Shown: positions 49,809-59,784, numbered from the stretch's first letter. The stretch is DNA of 64,000 nt from Symbiodinium natans (GCA_905221605.1 CAJNDS010002379.1:808501-872500); one strand, 5' to 3'. The notes: a model not told the origin generated them from the letters alone. Made by a program: numbers and translations.

Positions 49809-50094
49809 CTGCGTTTCGTGAGGCTTCGTGGGGGTTTAGGGTTTAGGGTTTAGGGTTTAGGGTTTAGGATTTAGGGCGTAGGGCTTAGGGCTTAGGGTTT
49901 AGGGCTACTCCCCTTGGCACCTTAGCAAAACAAAAAGTATGCTTGAATATTCCCTTGGGCTTTTTTTAATATAAAATTCAAGTATAATAAACATAGTTGC
50001 TCAGGGTGTTCGAGGCTTGATGGTTCAGGATTCCCCAAACCCCAAACCCTAAACCCTAAACCCTAAATCCAAAACCCTAAACCCTAAACCCTAA

Positions 50095-50455
50095 ACTTAG
50101 AGAGGTTCAGGATTTCGGGGTTTAGGGCTTTAAAGGGCGTTTGGGGCATTTACGGGCGTTTAGGGCTTCAAGGGCTCAGGATTTCGGGGGCAGGGTGAAT
50201 ACAGGTTCAGGATTTCGGTGTTTAGGGCTTTAAAAGGCGTTTGAGGTTTCAAGGGTTCAGGATTTCGGGGTAGGGTGTATAAAGGTTCAGGATTTCGGGC
50301 TTACAAAGGTTCAGGATTTCGGGGTTAAGGGCTTTAAAGGGCGTTTAGGGTTTCAAGGGTTCAGGATTTCGAGGGTAGGGTGTATAAAGGTTCAGGATTT
50401 CGGTCTTATAAAGGTTCAGGATTTTGGGGTTCAAGGTCTAAAGGTTCAGGTTGAA
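50095..50455 (+). repeat. Complex tandem repeat with AGGTTCAGGATTTCGGG unit
   Basis: The word TTCAGGATTTCGG returns about eight times at 35-80 bp spacing, mixed with GGGCTTTAAAGGGCGTTT and AGGGTGTATAAAGG modules. Two unit types alternate. Confidence 0.85.
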
Positions 50456-50667
50456 GGGGTGCTAGGGCCCTATCAAGGGTTTAGGGTTTTGGGTTTAGGG
50501 TTTACGGTTTGCGGTTTAGGGTTTAGGGTTAGTGGACCGAGGCATAGTTCACCTTATGAGTGGGGTTTAGGGGATATATGCACTCTACGACTTAAGGCTT
50601 TCACAGCAGTTAACCCGAAACACTAAAAACTAAACACGGAACCCTAAACCCTAAACCACAAATCTAC

Positions 50668-50716
50668 CAATAGAGGCACATCCCCAGGCATCCGTGTCGA
50701 TCTCATGAAGACGAAT
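50668..50716 (-). CDS. Candidate exon, 16 codons
   Basis: TCTAG | 49 bp | GTAGATTT, IRLHEIDTDAWGCASI plus one base. Confidence 0.45.
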
Positions 50717-50784
50717 CTAGATGGCTTGAGGGTTTAGGAGGTTGGGTTCGAGACTTACACATCAATGCAGGGTTTGGGGGTGTT

Positions 50785-50965
50785 TTAAGGGTTCAAAGGA
50801 GGGACCCCTAGAATCTCAGAAGGGACCCTTAATCTTAGTCCCCTTTTCACCCATATATGTTCCTTGTATAGTGCCTATGTACCTGAGTATCCCCTAAAGA
50901 AGCCCCAAAGAGTCCTTAAGGGTCCATTATAAGGGTCCCTCCTTTCGTTTCTTGAGTTTTAGCGC
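50785..50965. mobile_element. Palindrome family I6, complete copy
   Basis: AAAGGAGGGACCCCTAG and, inverted, AAGGGTCCCTCCTTTCG; inside, AAGGGACCCTTAATC opposes CCTTAAGGGTCC. Confidence 0.8.
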
Positions 50966-51071
50966 TTGGTGTTTTAGGGAGGGGGGGGGGGGGGGGTTTA
51001 TGGACCCTAAACCCTAACCCTAAACCCTAAACCCCAAACCCTAAACCCCAAACCACAAACCCTAAATCCTA

Positions 51072-51143
51072 GAAGGCCTTCTTGCAGAAGGAGGCGTAGG
51101 TGTGTAGCTCATCCTCCTCCCGCCTCTCCTCCTTGGGAGTAGA
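51072..51143 (-). CDS. Candidate exon, 24 codons, charged
   Basis: CGGCAG, then STPKEERREEDELHTYASFC and KKAF, followed by TAG at 51069-51071 (stop, or GC donor at AAG | GCC). Plausible coiled-coil composition. Confidence 0.5.
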
Positions 51144-51174
51144 CTGCCGAGGTCGTTGGGTTGAGGGGGGAGTA

Positions 51175-51305
51175 GCCCTAAACCCTAAACCCTAAACCCT
51201 AAACCCTAAACCCTAAACCCTAAACCCTAGCCCCTAAACCCTAAACCCTAAACCCTAAACCCTAAACCCTAAACCCTGAACCCTGAACCCTAAACCCTAA
51301 ACCCT
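51175..51305 (-). repeat. CCCTAAA array
   Basis: About 18 units. Confidence 0.95.
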
Positions 51306-51309
51306 AAAC

Positions 51310-51343
51310 CCAGAGCCTTCCGCCGACTACTGCCTCAAGGTTC
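51310..51343 (-). CDS. Candidate exon, 11 codons
   Basis: CCCAG | 34 bp | GTTTAGG, one base then NLEAVVGGRLW; donor from the repeat. Confidence 0.4.
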
Positions 51344-51463
51344 CTGGGCATGTCTGTGTAGGGTTACCCTAAACCCTAAACCCTAAACCCTAAACCCCAA
51401 ACCCTAAACCCTAAACCCTAAACCCCAAACCCCAAATCCAAAATCCAAAATTAAACCCTGAAC

Positions 51464-51524
51464 CTGCGCTGGGGAGCCGGACAGTAGCCTCTGGGGGTGT
51501 GCACCTTGAACGGATGCTCGAGGG
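51464..51524 (-). CDS. Candidate exon, unknown protein
   Basis: TTGAAG | 61 bp | GTTCAGG: two bases, LEHPFKVHTPRGYCPAPQR, two bases; phase fits the next exon at 51310. Confidence 0.45.
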
Positions 51525-51734
51525 CTTCAAAGGTTTGGGGTCTGGGGTTTGGGGTTTAGGGTTTAGGGTTTAGGGTTTAGGGTTTAGGGTTTAGGGCGTC
51601 AGGTTTAGGGTTTCGAGACTAGGGTTTAGGGATCTACACCCTAACACCCTGAAACCCTGACACCCCAGAAGCCCTAAACTAACCGGCAAGCCCTCTCAGC
51701 CCTAACCTCCACAACGGAAACAGGTACCGCTAAA

Positions 51735-51912
51735 CTTTAGACCGTAAAGCCTAAAGCCTAAAGCCTAGAGCCTAGAGCCTAAAGCCTAAAGCCTAAAGCC
51801 CAAAGCCTCAAGCCTCAAGCCTCAAGCCTCAAGCCTAAAGCCTCAAGCCTCAAGCCTAAAGCCTAAAGCCTAAAGCCTAAAGCCTAAACGCCTAAAGCCT
51901 AAACGCCTAAAC
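51735..51912 (-). repeat. CCTAAAG heptamer array
   Basis: About 24 units of CCTAAAG with CCTCAAG and CCTAGAG variants: a one-base variant of CCCTAAA in another register. A second block lies at 61203-61405. Confidence 0.95.
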
Positions 51913-52108
51913 GCGAAGTATGTTGATCCTAACGGTGCCTTGCTTTGTCCCTCCCTCCCTCCGCGCATCCGAGGTTGTCTGTGTGACCTCCCTGGCCGGC
52001 CAAGAAGGTGCCCTGACCCTAAACCCTACACCCTAAACAGATGCATCCGGGCCAACCTATAAAAGCCCTAAATTTCAAACCTCAACTTTAAAAGCACTAC
52101 CCATGGAC

Positions 52109-52135
52109 CTGCAAGTAGCCTGAATCAGAGAGGCA
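52109..52135 (-). CDS. Candidate exon, 9 codons
   Basis: ACAG | 27 bp | GTCCATGG, CLSDSGYLQ. Confidence 0.35.
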
Positions 52136-52256
52136 CTGTATGACACTCTAAACCCTAATGCCTAAACCCTAAACCCTAAACCCTAAACCCTAAACCCTGA
52201 ACCCTAAACCCTACACCCTAAGCCCTAAGCCCTGAACCCTGAACCCTAAACCCTAC

Positions 52257-52337
52257 AAGGCGAGGGAGGCTAAGGTTCCTGCTGACATTCATCAAGCATT
52301 GCGTGTCAACTCCCTGGTGCTTAACGGAAGGGATCGC
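52257..52337 (-). CDS. Candidate exon, 27 codons
   Basis: ATCCAG | 81 bp | GTAGGG, AIPSVKHQGVDTQCLMNVSR then NLSLPRL, phase 0 at both ends. Confidence 0.55.
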
Positions 52338-52451
52338 CTGGATCCCCACCGAATTCGGGTGTAGGGTGTAGGGTGTAGGGTTTAGGGTTTAGGGTTTAGG
52401 GTTTAGGGTTTAGGGTTTGGGGTATGAGCTCGGTATAGGACCCTCCAGTAC

Positions 52452-52535
52452 CTTAAGCACCAAAGCCGGGTGCAAGCGAATTTCAATAACTTTGACCAAA
52501 CGCGTGCGCAAAAAGACTCGAACATGTTTGAGGTT
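52452..52535 (-). CDS. Candidate exon, 27 codons
   Basis: TACAG | 84 bp | GTACTGG: one base, TSNMFESFCARVWSKLLKFA, CTRLWCL, two bases. Hydrophobic helix. Confidence 0.5.
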
Positions 52536-52671
52536 CTGTAGGCAGGTTCAGGGTTTAGGGTTACCCCAAATCCCAAACCCATAACCTAAGCCCTAAGTCC
52601 TAAACCCTAAACCCTAAACCCTAAACCCTAAACCCTAAACCCTAAACCCTAAACCCTAAACCCTAAACCCT

Positions 52672-52714
52672 AGCGCAGAGTTCGCACGGCATTGGCCTGC
52701 AGCCTGCGCAACCT
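52672..52714 (-). CDS. Candidate exon, short
   Basis: CTTGAG then VAQAAGQCRANSA; rival frames LRLQANAVRTLR. Confidence 0.3.
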
Positions 52715-52754
52715 CAAGTTACGGAGTGCCCAAACGGGCTACGGTTTTCAAGGG

Positions 52755-52955
52755 ACGAAAGGAGGGACCCTTCTGAGGAACTTTGGGGCTATTTAGGGTT
52801 TAGGGTTTAGGGTTTAGGGTTTAGGGCTTAGGGTTGAGGGTTGAGGGTTGAGGCTTGAGGCTCTACAAGTCTACAAGGTATATATAGGGGATATATAGGG
52901 GAATGGGATTAATTAAGGGTCCCTTCTATGGGTCCCTCCTTATACCCCTTACGTT
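52755..52955. mobile_element. I6-like arms enclosing TTTAGGG/TTGAGGG repeats
   Basis: CGAAAGGAGGGACCCTTCTG and, inverted, AAGGGTCCCTTCTATGGGTCCCTCCTT flank about nine telomeric units and an AT-rich stem (GGTATATATAGG, GGATATATAGG). Confidence 0.65.
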
Positions 52956-52977
52956 TTGAAAATCTGCTGACGAGGAC

Positions 52978-53017
52978 CTGTGAACCAAGGCCAACTCGAT
53001 CGTGTGAAGGCAGTAGG
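52978..53017 (-). CDS. Candidate exon, 13 codons
   Basis: TAAAG | 40 bp | GTCCTCG, PTAFTRSSWPWFT plus one base. Confidence 0.4.
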
Positions 53018-53091
53018 CTTTACTGTCTAGGGTTCAGGGTTGTGTTTTGGGTTTAGGGTTTAGGGTTTAGGGTTTAGGGTTTAGGGTTTAG

Positions 53092-53094
53092 GGT

Positions 53095-53154
<60 letters not shown>

Positions 53155-53193
53155 GGTTGCGGGTTGAGGGTTGAGGGTTGAGGGTTGAGGGTG

Positions 53194-53245
<52 letters not shown>

Positions 53246-53248
53246 GGT
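53092..53248 (+). repeat. TTGAGGG variant array
   Basis: About 22 consecutive TTGAGGG units, with one TTGCGGG and one TGGAGGG, flanked by TTTAGGG: a variant homogenised as a block. Confidence 0.97.
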
Positions 53249-53324
53249 TTAGGGTTTAGGGTTTAGGGGTTAGGGTTTAGGTTTACGGTTTGGGGTTTAG
53301 GGTTTAGGGTTTAGGGTTTCGAAC

Positions 53325-53375
53325 TCCCGCCAACACGAATCAAAGTACGTCTATCGCTCTCCGGTTGCATACCCC
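53325..53375 (-). CDS. Candidate exon, unknown protein
   Basis: TTCAG | 51 bp | GTTCG: two bases, GMQPESDRRTLIRVGG, one base. Confidence 0.45.
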
Positions 53376-53651
53376 CTGAACACTCAAGTAGGGCCTACGC
53401 TGAGAAGGATTCTGAATGCCTGCCAACCCCGCAAATCTTTGTCCCAAATGCTGAGAACTAACTGCAACCCGCAATGAATGTCCAAACTCATACCCCAGCA
53501 ACGAACCCTAAACCCTAAACTACCTGAACCCCTAAACCCTGGCTGGCTAATCCCTAAACCCTAAACCCTAAACTCTAAACCCTAAACCCTAAACCCTAGA
53601 CCCTAGGCTACCTAAACCCTTAACCCTTAACCCTCAAGTTGGTACATTCAC

Positions 53652-53725
53652 AGCTCCAGACTGGCTCTCAGGGGGGAGCGGTCCCTGTGGGAGTGCATCT
53701 TCCTTGTCAGGGCGTGCGCGGGGAC
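53652..53725 (-). CDS. Candidate exon, 24 codons
   Basis: CCAGAG | 74 bp | GTGAATG, VPAHALTRKMHSHRDRSPLR then ASLE; phase fits the exon at 53846-53917. Confidence 0.45.
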
Positions 53726-53845
53726 CTCTGGAGTTTAGGGTTTAGGGTTTAGGGTTTGGGGTTTAGGGTTTAGGGTTTAGGGTTTGGGGTTTAGGGTTTA
53801 GGGGTTGAGGAGGTTCAGAGTGTAGGAGTGCCTCCTCTTCCAAAC

Positions 53846-53917
53846 CCGGCTCCAGCACAGCGAGGTACAAGCCGAGCATGACCAAGAATCTCCATGCGGG
53901 GTGACAAAGGCATGGAA
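53846..53917 (-). CDS. Candidate exon, 24 codons, Cys/Trp-rich
   Basis: CTCAAG | 72 bp | GTTTGG, FHAFVTPHGDSWSCSACTSL then CWSR, phase 0 at both ends. Confidence 0.45.
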
Positions 53918-54094
53918 CTTGAGATTTTGGTCTAAGGTTTAGGGTTTAGGGTTTAGGGTTCAGGGTTTAGGGTTTGGGTTTAGGGTTTAGGACTTAGGGT
54001 TTAGGGTTTAGGGTTTAGGGTTAGGATTTGGGGTTAAAGGGCTTAGGGCTCGGGGCTTCGGTATCCCTTTGGAAATCCCTGCGAATCTGTGGAC

Positions 54095-54362
54095 AAGTCA
54101 TGGGTTCCCCTTTTAGGGTTTAGGGTTTAGGGGGTTTGGGGTTTAGGGTTTAGGGTTTAGGGGTACTACCCCCTCTATACTTCCCCCCCTAGGTCCCCCT
54201 CTCAAATAACCTGAATTAAGCCTCGTTATCCCTGAACAGCCTTAATTATGGGGGGAACCTAGGGGGGGTAGTATAGAGGGGGGTAGTACCCCTAAACCCT
54301 AAACCCTAATCCCCAAAACCCTAAACCCTAAACCCTAAAAGGGGAACCCATGGACAAGAAGC
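54095..54362. mobile_element. Large palindrome whose arms contain telomeric repeats
   Basis: Left arm: CATGGGTTCCCCTTTT, then about eight TTTAGGG-type units, then GGTACTACCCCCTCTATACT, CCCCCCCTAGGT. Right arm is the complement in reverse order: AACCTAGGGGGGG, GTATAGAGGGGGGTAGTACC, CCCTAAA units, AAAAGGGGAACCCATG. Arms of about 105 bp, loop of about 47 bp. Confidence 0.9.
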
Positions 54363-54423
54363 AGGTGTGCAGCTTGGCTTCGCCACGTTCTTCGCTCGCA
54401 CTGCCGGTGACACTGGCAAGCTC
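54356..54423 (-). CDS. Candidate exon touching the large palindrome
   Basis: TTGTAG | 68 bp | GTCCATGG: ELASVTGSASEERGEAKLHT then CF, two bases. The donor GTCCATGGG lies at the palindrome edge, so the palindrome would begin the intron. Confidence 0.5.
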
Positions 54424-54707
54424 CTACAACAAGGAACCCTGGGTTTGGGGATTTAAGGGCTTAGGGTTTAGGGTTTAGGGTTTAGGGTTTAGGGTTTAGG
54501 GTTTAGGGTTTAGGGTTTAGGGACTTGAGTTTAGGACTTAAGGTTTAAGAAGTTGGGTTTGGGTAAACGCAAGTTCAGCAAACCCTTACACCCTAAACCC
54601 TAAACCTTAAGCCCTAAACCCTAAACCTTAAACCCTAAACCCTAAACCCTACATCCTAAACCCTAAACCCAAAACCCTAAACCCAACATAGACTGAAACA
54701 GCAAAAG

Positions 54708-54880
54708 GTGAAGTTGGGATGTTCCCCCTTACACGAAAAGTCCTTACTGGGGGATTCTGTAGTGGGGGTCAGGGGACTAGAAAAATCTAAAACCCTAAGC
54801 CCCAAACCTAAACCCTAAACCCTAAACCCTATTAAGGACTGTGAGTGTAAGAAGGTGAAGTTGAGAATCCAGACGGATAC
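54708..54880. mobile_element. Palindrome family I2 with internal CCCTAAA
   Basis: GAAGTTGGGATGTTCCCCCTTACAC...AGTCCTTACT and, inverted, AAGGACTGTGAGTGTAAGAAGG; four CCCTAAA units between the arms. Confidence 0.7.
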
Positions 54881-55215
54881 GAAACCAAGCATTGTGCGGG
54901 AAGTATCGGGCCCCCAACATCCCGGTTTAGGGTTGAAGGTTTAGGGTTTAGGGTTTCGGGTTTAGGGTTTAGGGTTTAGGGTTTAAACACTAGACTCTAC
55001 AAGCCCGGCACTCTGCAAGGCCAAATCAACCCAAAAGGCAAACCTGAGCCCCTAGACACTGAAAACCCCAAAAGAAAGCCTTGAAACTCAGAATCCTAAA
55101 GACACAGCCCGCAAACGAAAAACCAACCCTCAAACACATATCCACGCCCTATAAGCCCCAAGAGCTCTAAAGCCCGAAGCACGCAGCCTAAACCCTAGAA
55201 AAGCTAGACAGAAAC

Positions 55216-55216
<1 letters not shown>

Positions 55217-55289
<73 letters not shown>

Positions 55290-55480
55290 CGACATGGTGT
55301 ATGCCACTTTTGTGAGATATGGTTTCGGCTGGTTGTCTGGTCTTGCCGGCCTTTGTTTGCAAAGTGTGGCTTTTCTTGTTGAACCTCTTTGCGTGGGTTC
55401 GAACTGGTTTCTGAAATCTTCGCTCAGGCTTGGGGTTACAGCTGTTATTTAGCCCGCCGCCCTGAAACCCAAAACCTAAC
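55217..55480 (-). CDS. Candidate coding block beside (CAG)23
   Basis: Minus PERRFQKPVRTHAKRFNKKS, HTLQTKAGKTRQPAETISHK and SGIHHVGRC, basic, leading into (CTG)23 (55217-55285), which in this frame is poly-Cys and in others poly-Ala or poly-Leu. The intron may start before the repeat. Confidence 0.4.
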
Positions 55481-55812
55481 AACCCTACAGCCCTAAACCC
55501 CTGGCACCCTATGTAATCCCTAAACTTTGAACCCTAAACCCTAAACCCTAAACCCTAAACCGTAAACCCTAAACCCTAAACCCTAAACCCTAAACCCCTA
55601 CGTCAAGGTCCCAAAGCCCTGCAAGACCTCTAAGGCCGAAGAAGCTTCAAGATGCACGTAAGCCCTAAACCCTAACCCTAAACCCTAAACCCGAAAACCT
55701 AAACCCTAAACCCCTAAACCCCTAAACCCTTAAACCCCTAAACCCTAAACCCTAAACCCTAAACCCCTAGACCCTAAACCCTAAACCCTAAACCCCACCC
55801 CTCCTGCTCCAC

Positions 55813-55850
55813 CTCCCAGATGGACTGCTCCGGCTTGATCGCCTTCATGC
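55813..55850 (-). CDS. Candidate exon, 12 codons
   Basis: TGTCAG | 38 bp | GTGGAG: two bases, MKAIKPEQSIWE, phase 0 at the donor. Confidence 0.45.
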
Positions 55851-55867
55851 CTGACAGAGAGGCGAGC

Positions 55868-56080
55868 AGGGTTTAGGGTTTAGGGTTTAGGGTTTGGGGT
55901 TTAGGGTTTAGGGTTTAGGGTTTAGGGTTTAGGGTTTAGGGTTTTTAGGGTTTAGGGTTTAGGGTTTAGGGTTTAGGGTTTAGGGTTTAGGGTTTAGGGT
56001 TTAGGGTTTAGGGTTTAGGGTTTAGGGTTTAGGGTTTAGGGTTTAGGGTTTAGGGTTTAGGGTTTAGGGTTTAGGGTTAC
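55868..56080 (+). repeat. Longest uninterrupted TTTAGGG array
   Basis: About 30 units with one TTTTTAGGG. Confidence 0.97.
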
Positions 56081-56182
56081 TACAGGGTTTCATGTTTTGT
56101 TTCATGGGTTTAGGGCTATTCTAGGGCTCTTTAGGGCTTTTGGCCTGTTTAGGGTCTTAGGTTACAGTGCTTAGGGTTTCAC

Positions 56183-56268
56183 GCTTCATGGGTTCAGGCC
56201 TTTGGGTTGAAGCTTCTTCCAGGACTGGGTCTGAGGCTTCAGGCTTCACTAGCATGTGCTTGAGGAAC
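56183..56268 (-). CDS. Candidate exon, 28 codons
   Basis: TTGAG | 86 bp | GTGAAA: one base, FLKHMLVKPEASDPVLEEAS, TQRPEPMK, one base. Confidence 0.45.
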
Positions 56269-56339
56269 CTCAACCCTAAACCCGAAACCCTAAACCCTAA
56301 ACCCTAAACCCTAAACCCTAAACCCTAAACCCTAAACCC

Positions 56340-56680
56340 TAAATTAAAAAAAACTTGCTTCAGGCCCTGAGCCCCGAAACCACCAACGCCTAACTCACAC
56401 CCCTAGGCAAAACCCTGCACGCCCGAACCCCGCAAAACAAAAAAACAAAAAACTTAGCCCCAAACCCTAAACCCTAAACCCTAAACCCTAAAAACCCTAA
56501 ACCCTAAACCCTAAACCCAAAACCTAAACCCTAACCACCCCCCGAACCCCCACCATCCACCACCTCCCAGCCCTAGACCCTAGACCCCAAATCCCTGAAC
56601 CCTAAACTCCAAACCCTAAACCCCAAACCCTAAACCCTAAACCCCAAACCCTAAACCCCAAACCCTGAACCCTAAACCCC
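56340..56680 (-). repeat. Decayed CCCTAAA/CCCCAAA DNA
   Basis: Irregular A-rich variants; no frame supported. Confidence 0.7.
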
Positions 56681-56686
56681 AAAAAC

Positions 56687-56772
56687 CAAAAGCAAAGAAA
56701 GCTCCGGGCGGGCCTCGCAGGCCAAGGGAGTTGGTAAATGCTTGGAAGCTGGTCTCGGTCATGAGGTCGTAC
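56687..56772 (-). CDS. Candidate exon, 28 codons
   Basis: CCCAG | 86 bp | GTTTTTGG: one base, YDLMTETSFQAFTNSLGLRG, PPGAFFAF, one base. Its first 17 bp recur at 56903-56919. Confidence 0.5.
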
Positions 56773-57175
56773 CTGGGGCATTTAGGGTTTAGGGTTTAGG
56801 GTTTAGGGTTTAGGGTTTCGGGTTTGGGGTTTATGGCTTATGGCTTAGGGCTTAGGGCTTAGGGCTTAGGGCTTAGGGCTTAGGGTTTAGGTTGAGGGTC
56901 ATGAGGTCGTACCGGGGCGCTTAAACCCCGAAGAGAAGCCCCTAGAGTTAACCTCCAATTCAGGGTTTAGGGTTTAGGTTTAGGGCTTAGGGTTTAGGGT
57001 TTAGGGTTCAGGGTTCAGGGTTCAGGGTTTAGGGTTTCGGGTTTTAGGGTTCAGGTTTTGGGGTTCATTGGCAAGTATGGTTGAGAAGATCTAACTGCCG
57101 TCATCCCACCTATGGCCGGTTTCGGGTTTAGGGTTTGGGGTTCAATATGGGCTAGAAGAGTGTTTAGGGTTTAGG

Positions 57176-57343
57176 GCTCAAGGCAGAAGAACGTGGAGAG
57201 CAATAGATGACCCAATAGAGAAGGTAGACCAACCGAGACAGCGGCGGTTTGTGGCGGAACACGTTCAGTCTGAACTACACTGTCATGCACGGGAAGCACA
57301 CAGAATTCACGGTGTAGGGGATTGAATGGAGTTGGGGATTCGT
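57176..57343 (-). CDS. Candidate coding block, 56 codons
   Basis: Minus frame NESPTPFNPLHREFCVLPVH, DSVVQTERVPPQTAAVSVGL, PSLLGHLLLSTFFCL, then a stop. Possible inner exon: TTCAG | TERVPPQTAAVS | GTTGGT. No acceptor at the right edge. Confidence 0.45.
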
Positions 57344-57495
57344 TTAGGAGGGGGTTTGGGGTTTTATCAGGGGGTGTAGGGTTCAGGGATCAGGGTTCAG
57401 GGTTTACGGTTTAGGGTTTAGGGTTTAGGGTTTAGGATTTAGGGTTTAGGGTTTCGGGTTTCGGGTTTAGGGTTCAGGGTTTGGGGTTTTAATAC

Positions 57496-57558
57496 GCCAA
57501 GGAGCGAGATCTCGGAGATGCTCGAGTCAAATTTCTGCGCTGGCGATGTCACAGAGAC
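57496..57558 (-). CDS. Candidate exon, 21 codons
   Basis: GTGCAG | 63 bp | GTATTA, VSVTSPAQKFDSSISEISLL then G, phase 0 at both ends. Confidence 0.55.
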
Positions 57559-57597
57559 CTGCACACGGATTTGCTCGGAAAGAGCAAGGGGTTGGGG

Positions 57598-57745
57598 TTT
57601 GGGGTTTAGGGTTTAGGGTTTAGGGTTTAGGGTTTAGGGCTTAGGGTTTAGGGTTTAGGGTTTAGGGTTTAGGGTTTAGGGTTTAGGGTTTAGGGTTTAG
57701 GGTATAGGGTCTAGGGTTTAGGGTTTAGGGTTTAGGGTCTAGTGC
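57598..57745 (+). repeat. TTTAGGG array
   Basis: About 20 units. Confidence 0.95.
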
Positions 57746-57769
57746 AACTAGACCCAAGAGTAACCAAGG

Positions 57770-58500
57770 AATAAAGAAAGGGTGGTCGTGTTGGCTTAAA
57801 AGGGTCATATAAGGGAACCTACACCCGAACAAAAGGGAATAAAGGCCCACTCTGGATCCTAGCCCTAAACCCTCAACTCTAAATCCTAAACCCTAAATGA
57901 GCATAAGATAAGCCCCTAGCATTACTAGGTTTAGGGTTTCGGTTATAGGGCCTTCGGGCTGGCAATAACGAACCCAGCTACGATGTGTTTAGGGGAATGG
58001 GGTTAAGGGTTTGGGGTTTAGGGATATGGAGACTTGTGGAAGGGACTGCTTGTGATAAAGGCCGCTTGGAGGTTCGCGCGTGGGCATAAGTAGAGCCCTA
58101 CACCTGGAACCCTCAACCCTGAACCCTAAACCCTAATAAACCCTAATAAACCCTAATAAACCCTAATAAACCCTAATAAACCCTAAGCCTACATGCTACA
58201 CCCTACTTGAAGCCTACTAAACCCTACTTGAGCCCGACTTAAACCCTACTTAAACCCCTTTTAACACCTATCAAAACCCTACTCAAACCCCGGTGGACCC
58301 TAAGCGCTACCAAGCCCTTAAACCCTGGACCCTAAGTCACACAGGAGCAACCAGAAACCTCAACTCCTGAACTCTAAACTTCACACCGTAAACTTCAAGC
58401 CCTAAGCTACTGCCAGATCTTGCGACCTCCTGAGTACGCCACCTATATCTGAACTAGGTTTCGTTGGTTTTGTGCAAGAGTTCAGGGGTTTAGGGTTTAG
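57770..58500. other. Long stretch without a supported exon
   Basis: Decayed repeats, a 10-bp repeat CCCTAATAAA (six copies, about 58129-58188), and a word GGGAATAAAGGCCCACTCTGG shared in diverged form with 43467-43500. Only tiny frames. Confidence 0.6.
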
Positions 58501-58539
58501 GGTTTAGGGTTTAGGGTTTAGGGTTTAGGGTTTAGGATT

Positions 58540-58990
58540 TGGGGCTTTCTGGATGTTGTGTTGTAAAGATATACATACAAAATAATAGGGTTTAGGGTTT
58601 CGTTCATCGTGTACAAGAGTCCTGGGCTTCCTTGGTTTGTTGTTTTAAAGATATAATAATAATAATAATAACAATAATAATAATAATAATAGTAATAATA
58701 CTGATAATAGTAATAATAATAATAATTAATAATAGGGCTTAGGGCTTTGTACAAGAGTTCAGGGCTTTCTGGGTGTTTTGTTGCAAAGCTATACGCATGA
58801 TACTAGGGTTTAGGGTTTCGTTCGTTTTATGCCAGAGTTTAGGGTTTTATGGGGCTTGCTTTGTAAAGAGTGTGAAGTTTAGGGTTTAGGGTTTACGGGC
58901 TTATGTTTTTATGTTGTGAGGAGCTTAGGGTTCAGGTCGCGCCGACAAGAGTTTAGGGTTTGGGGTGCATGGTGTACAGAGTGTTGGTTT
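58540..58990. other. Three diverged copies of a repeat around a TAA microsatellite
   Basis: TTTCTGGATGTTGTGTTGTAAAGATATAC, a decayed copy near 58630 and TTTCTGGGTGTTTTGTTGCAAAGCTATACG occur in order, each followed by a TTTAGGG-like word; (TAA)n fills 58650-58735. No coding support. Confidence 0.65.
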
Positions 58991-59349
58991 CGAGCTGTTT
59001 AGATGGAGTTAGGGTGCGGAGAGCGGCTTGCCGGGCTTTAGGCTCTCTAAATGAGGGGCGTGACTGGGACGGGCCCGCGGGGGGGGGGGGGGGGTACTCA
59101 CACCCAAATCCCTAGGCCTCCGGCAAGGCCTTGCGAAAACCGGTACGTTGAGAAGCAGAAAACAAATCAGGGTCTATGGTTTAGGGTTCCCTAAACCCTA
59201 AGCCCTAAATCCAACGATGATTTTGGCATCTTTCCCGTGGTAAAAGCTAGATGGTCACCTTCATCCAATATTGGTCCTCTTTCTCTAAACCCTCAACCAA
59301 AAAAATGCGGGGTCATAACGTAGAGCATTTCCCATCTAGTTGCGAATGT

Positions 59350-59470
59350 ATATGAGGCTGGGTTTATATTTCTTGTACCCCTAAAAGGACACCCCGTATA
59401 TACACACGAATAGCAAAAAGGAACCTTATAGACACTCACCAAAAACAGTAACATAAACCCTGTTTCAATA
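59350..59470. mobile_element. Palindrome family I7, second copy
   Basis: GAGGCTGGGTTTATATTTCTTGTACCCC to AACAGTAACATAAACCCTGTTTC; about 75-80 per cent identical by eye to 48478-48605. Confidence 0.8.
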
Positions 59471-59729
59471 ACTAAACCCTAAACCCTAAACCCTCAACCC
59501 TAAACCCACCCTAAACCCTAAACCTAAGGCCTTTTTTCGTCCTCTCATGCTTGTAAGGAAGCCGGGCAAATGAAGATGGCAGAGGCTTCAGGGTTTAGGC
59601 TTAGAGAGTGGGGTGCTTGTCTTTGGAAACGGGCCCTAAACCCTAAACCCTAAACCCTAAACCTCAAACCCTAAACCCTAAACCCTAAACTCTAAACCCT
59701 AAACCCTAAACCCTAAACCCTGCCTCCAC

Positions 59730-59784
59730 GTGGGTAGCCATTGGAGGCTCTTCCTCCGTGCTCTTCGCGCACGCGCAGCAACCT
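59730..59784 (-). CDS. Candidate exon, 18 codons
   Basis: CTTCAG | 55 bp | GTGGAG, RLLRVREEHGGRASNGYP plus one base. Confidence 0.5.

Noticed and set aside
50095-50455. CRISPR array
   Set aside because: Spacing is irregular, spacers are themselves repeats, and no cas-like gene is present; the DNA is eukaryotic.
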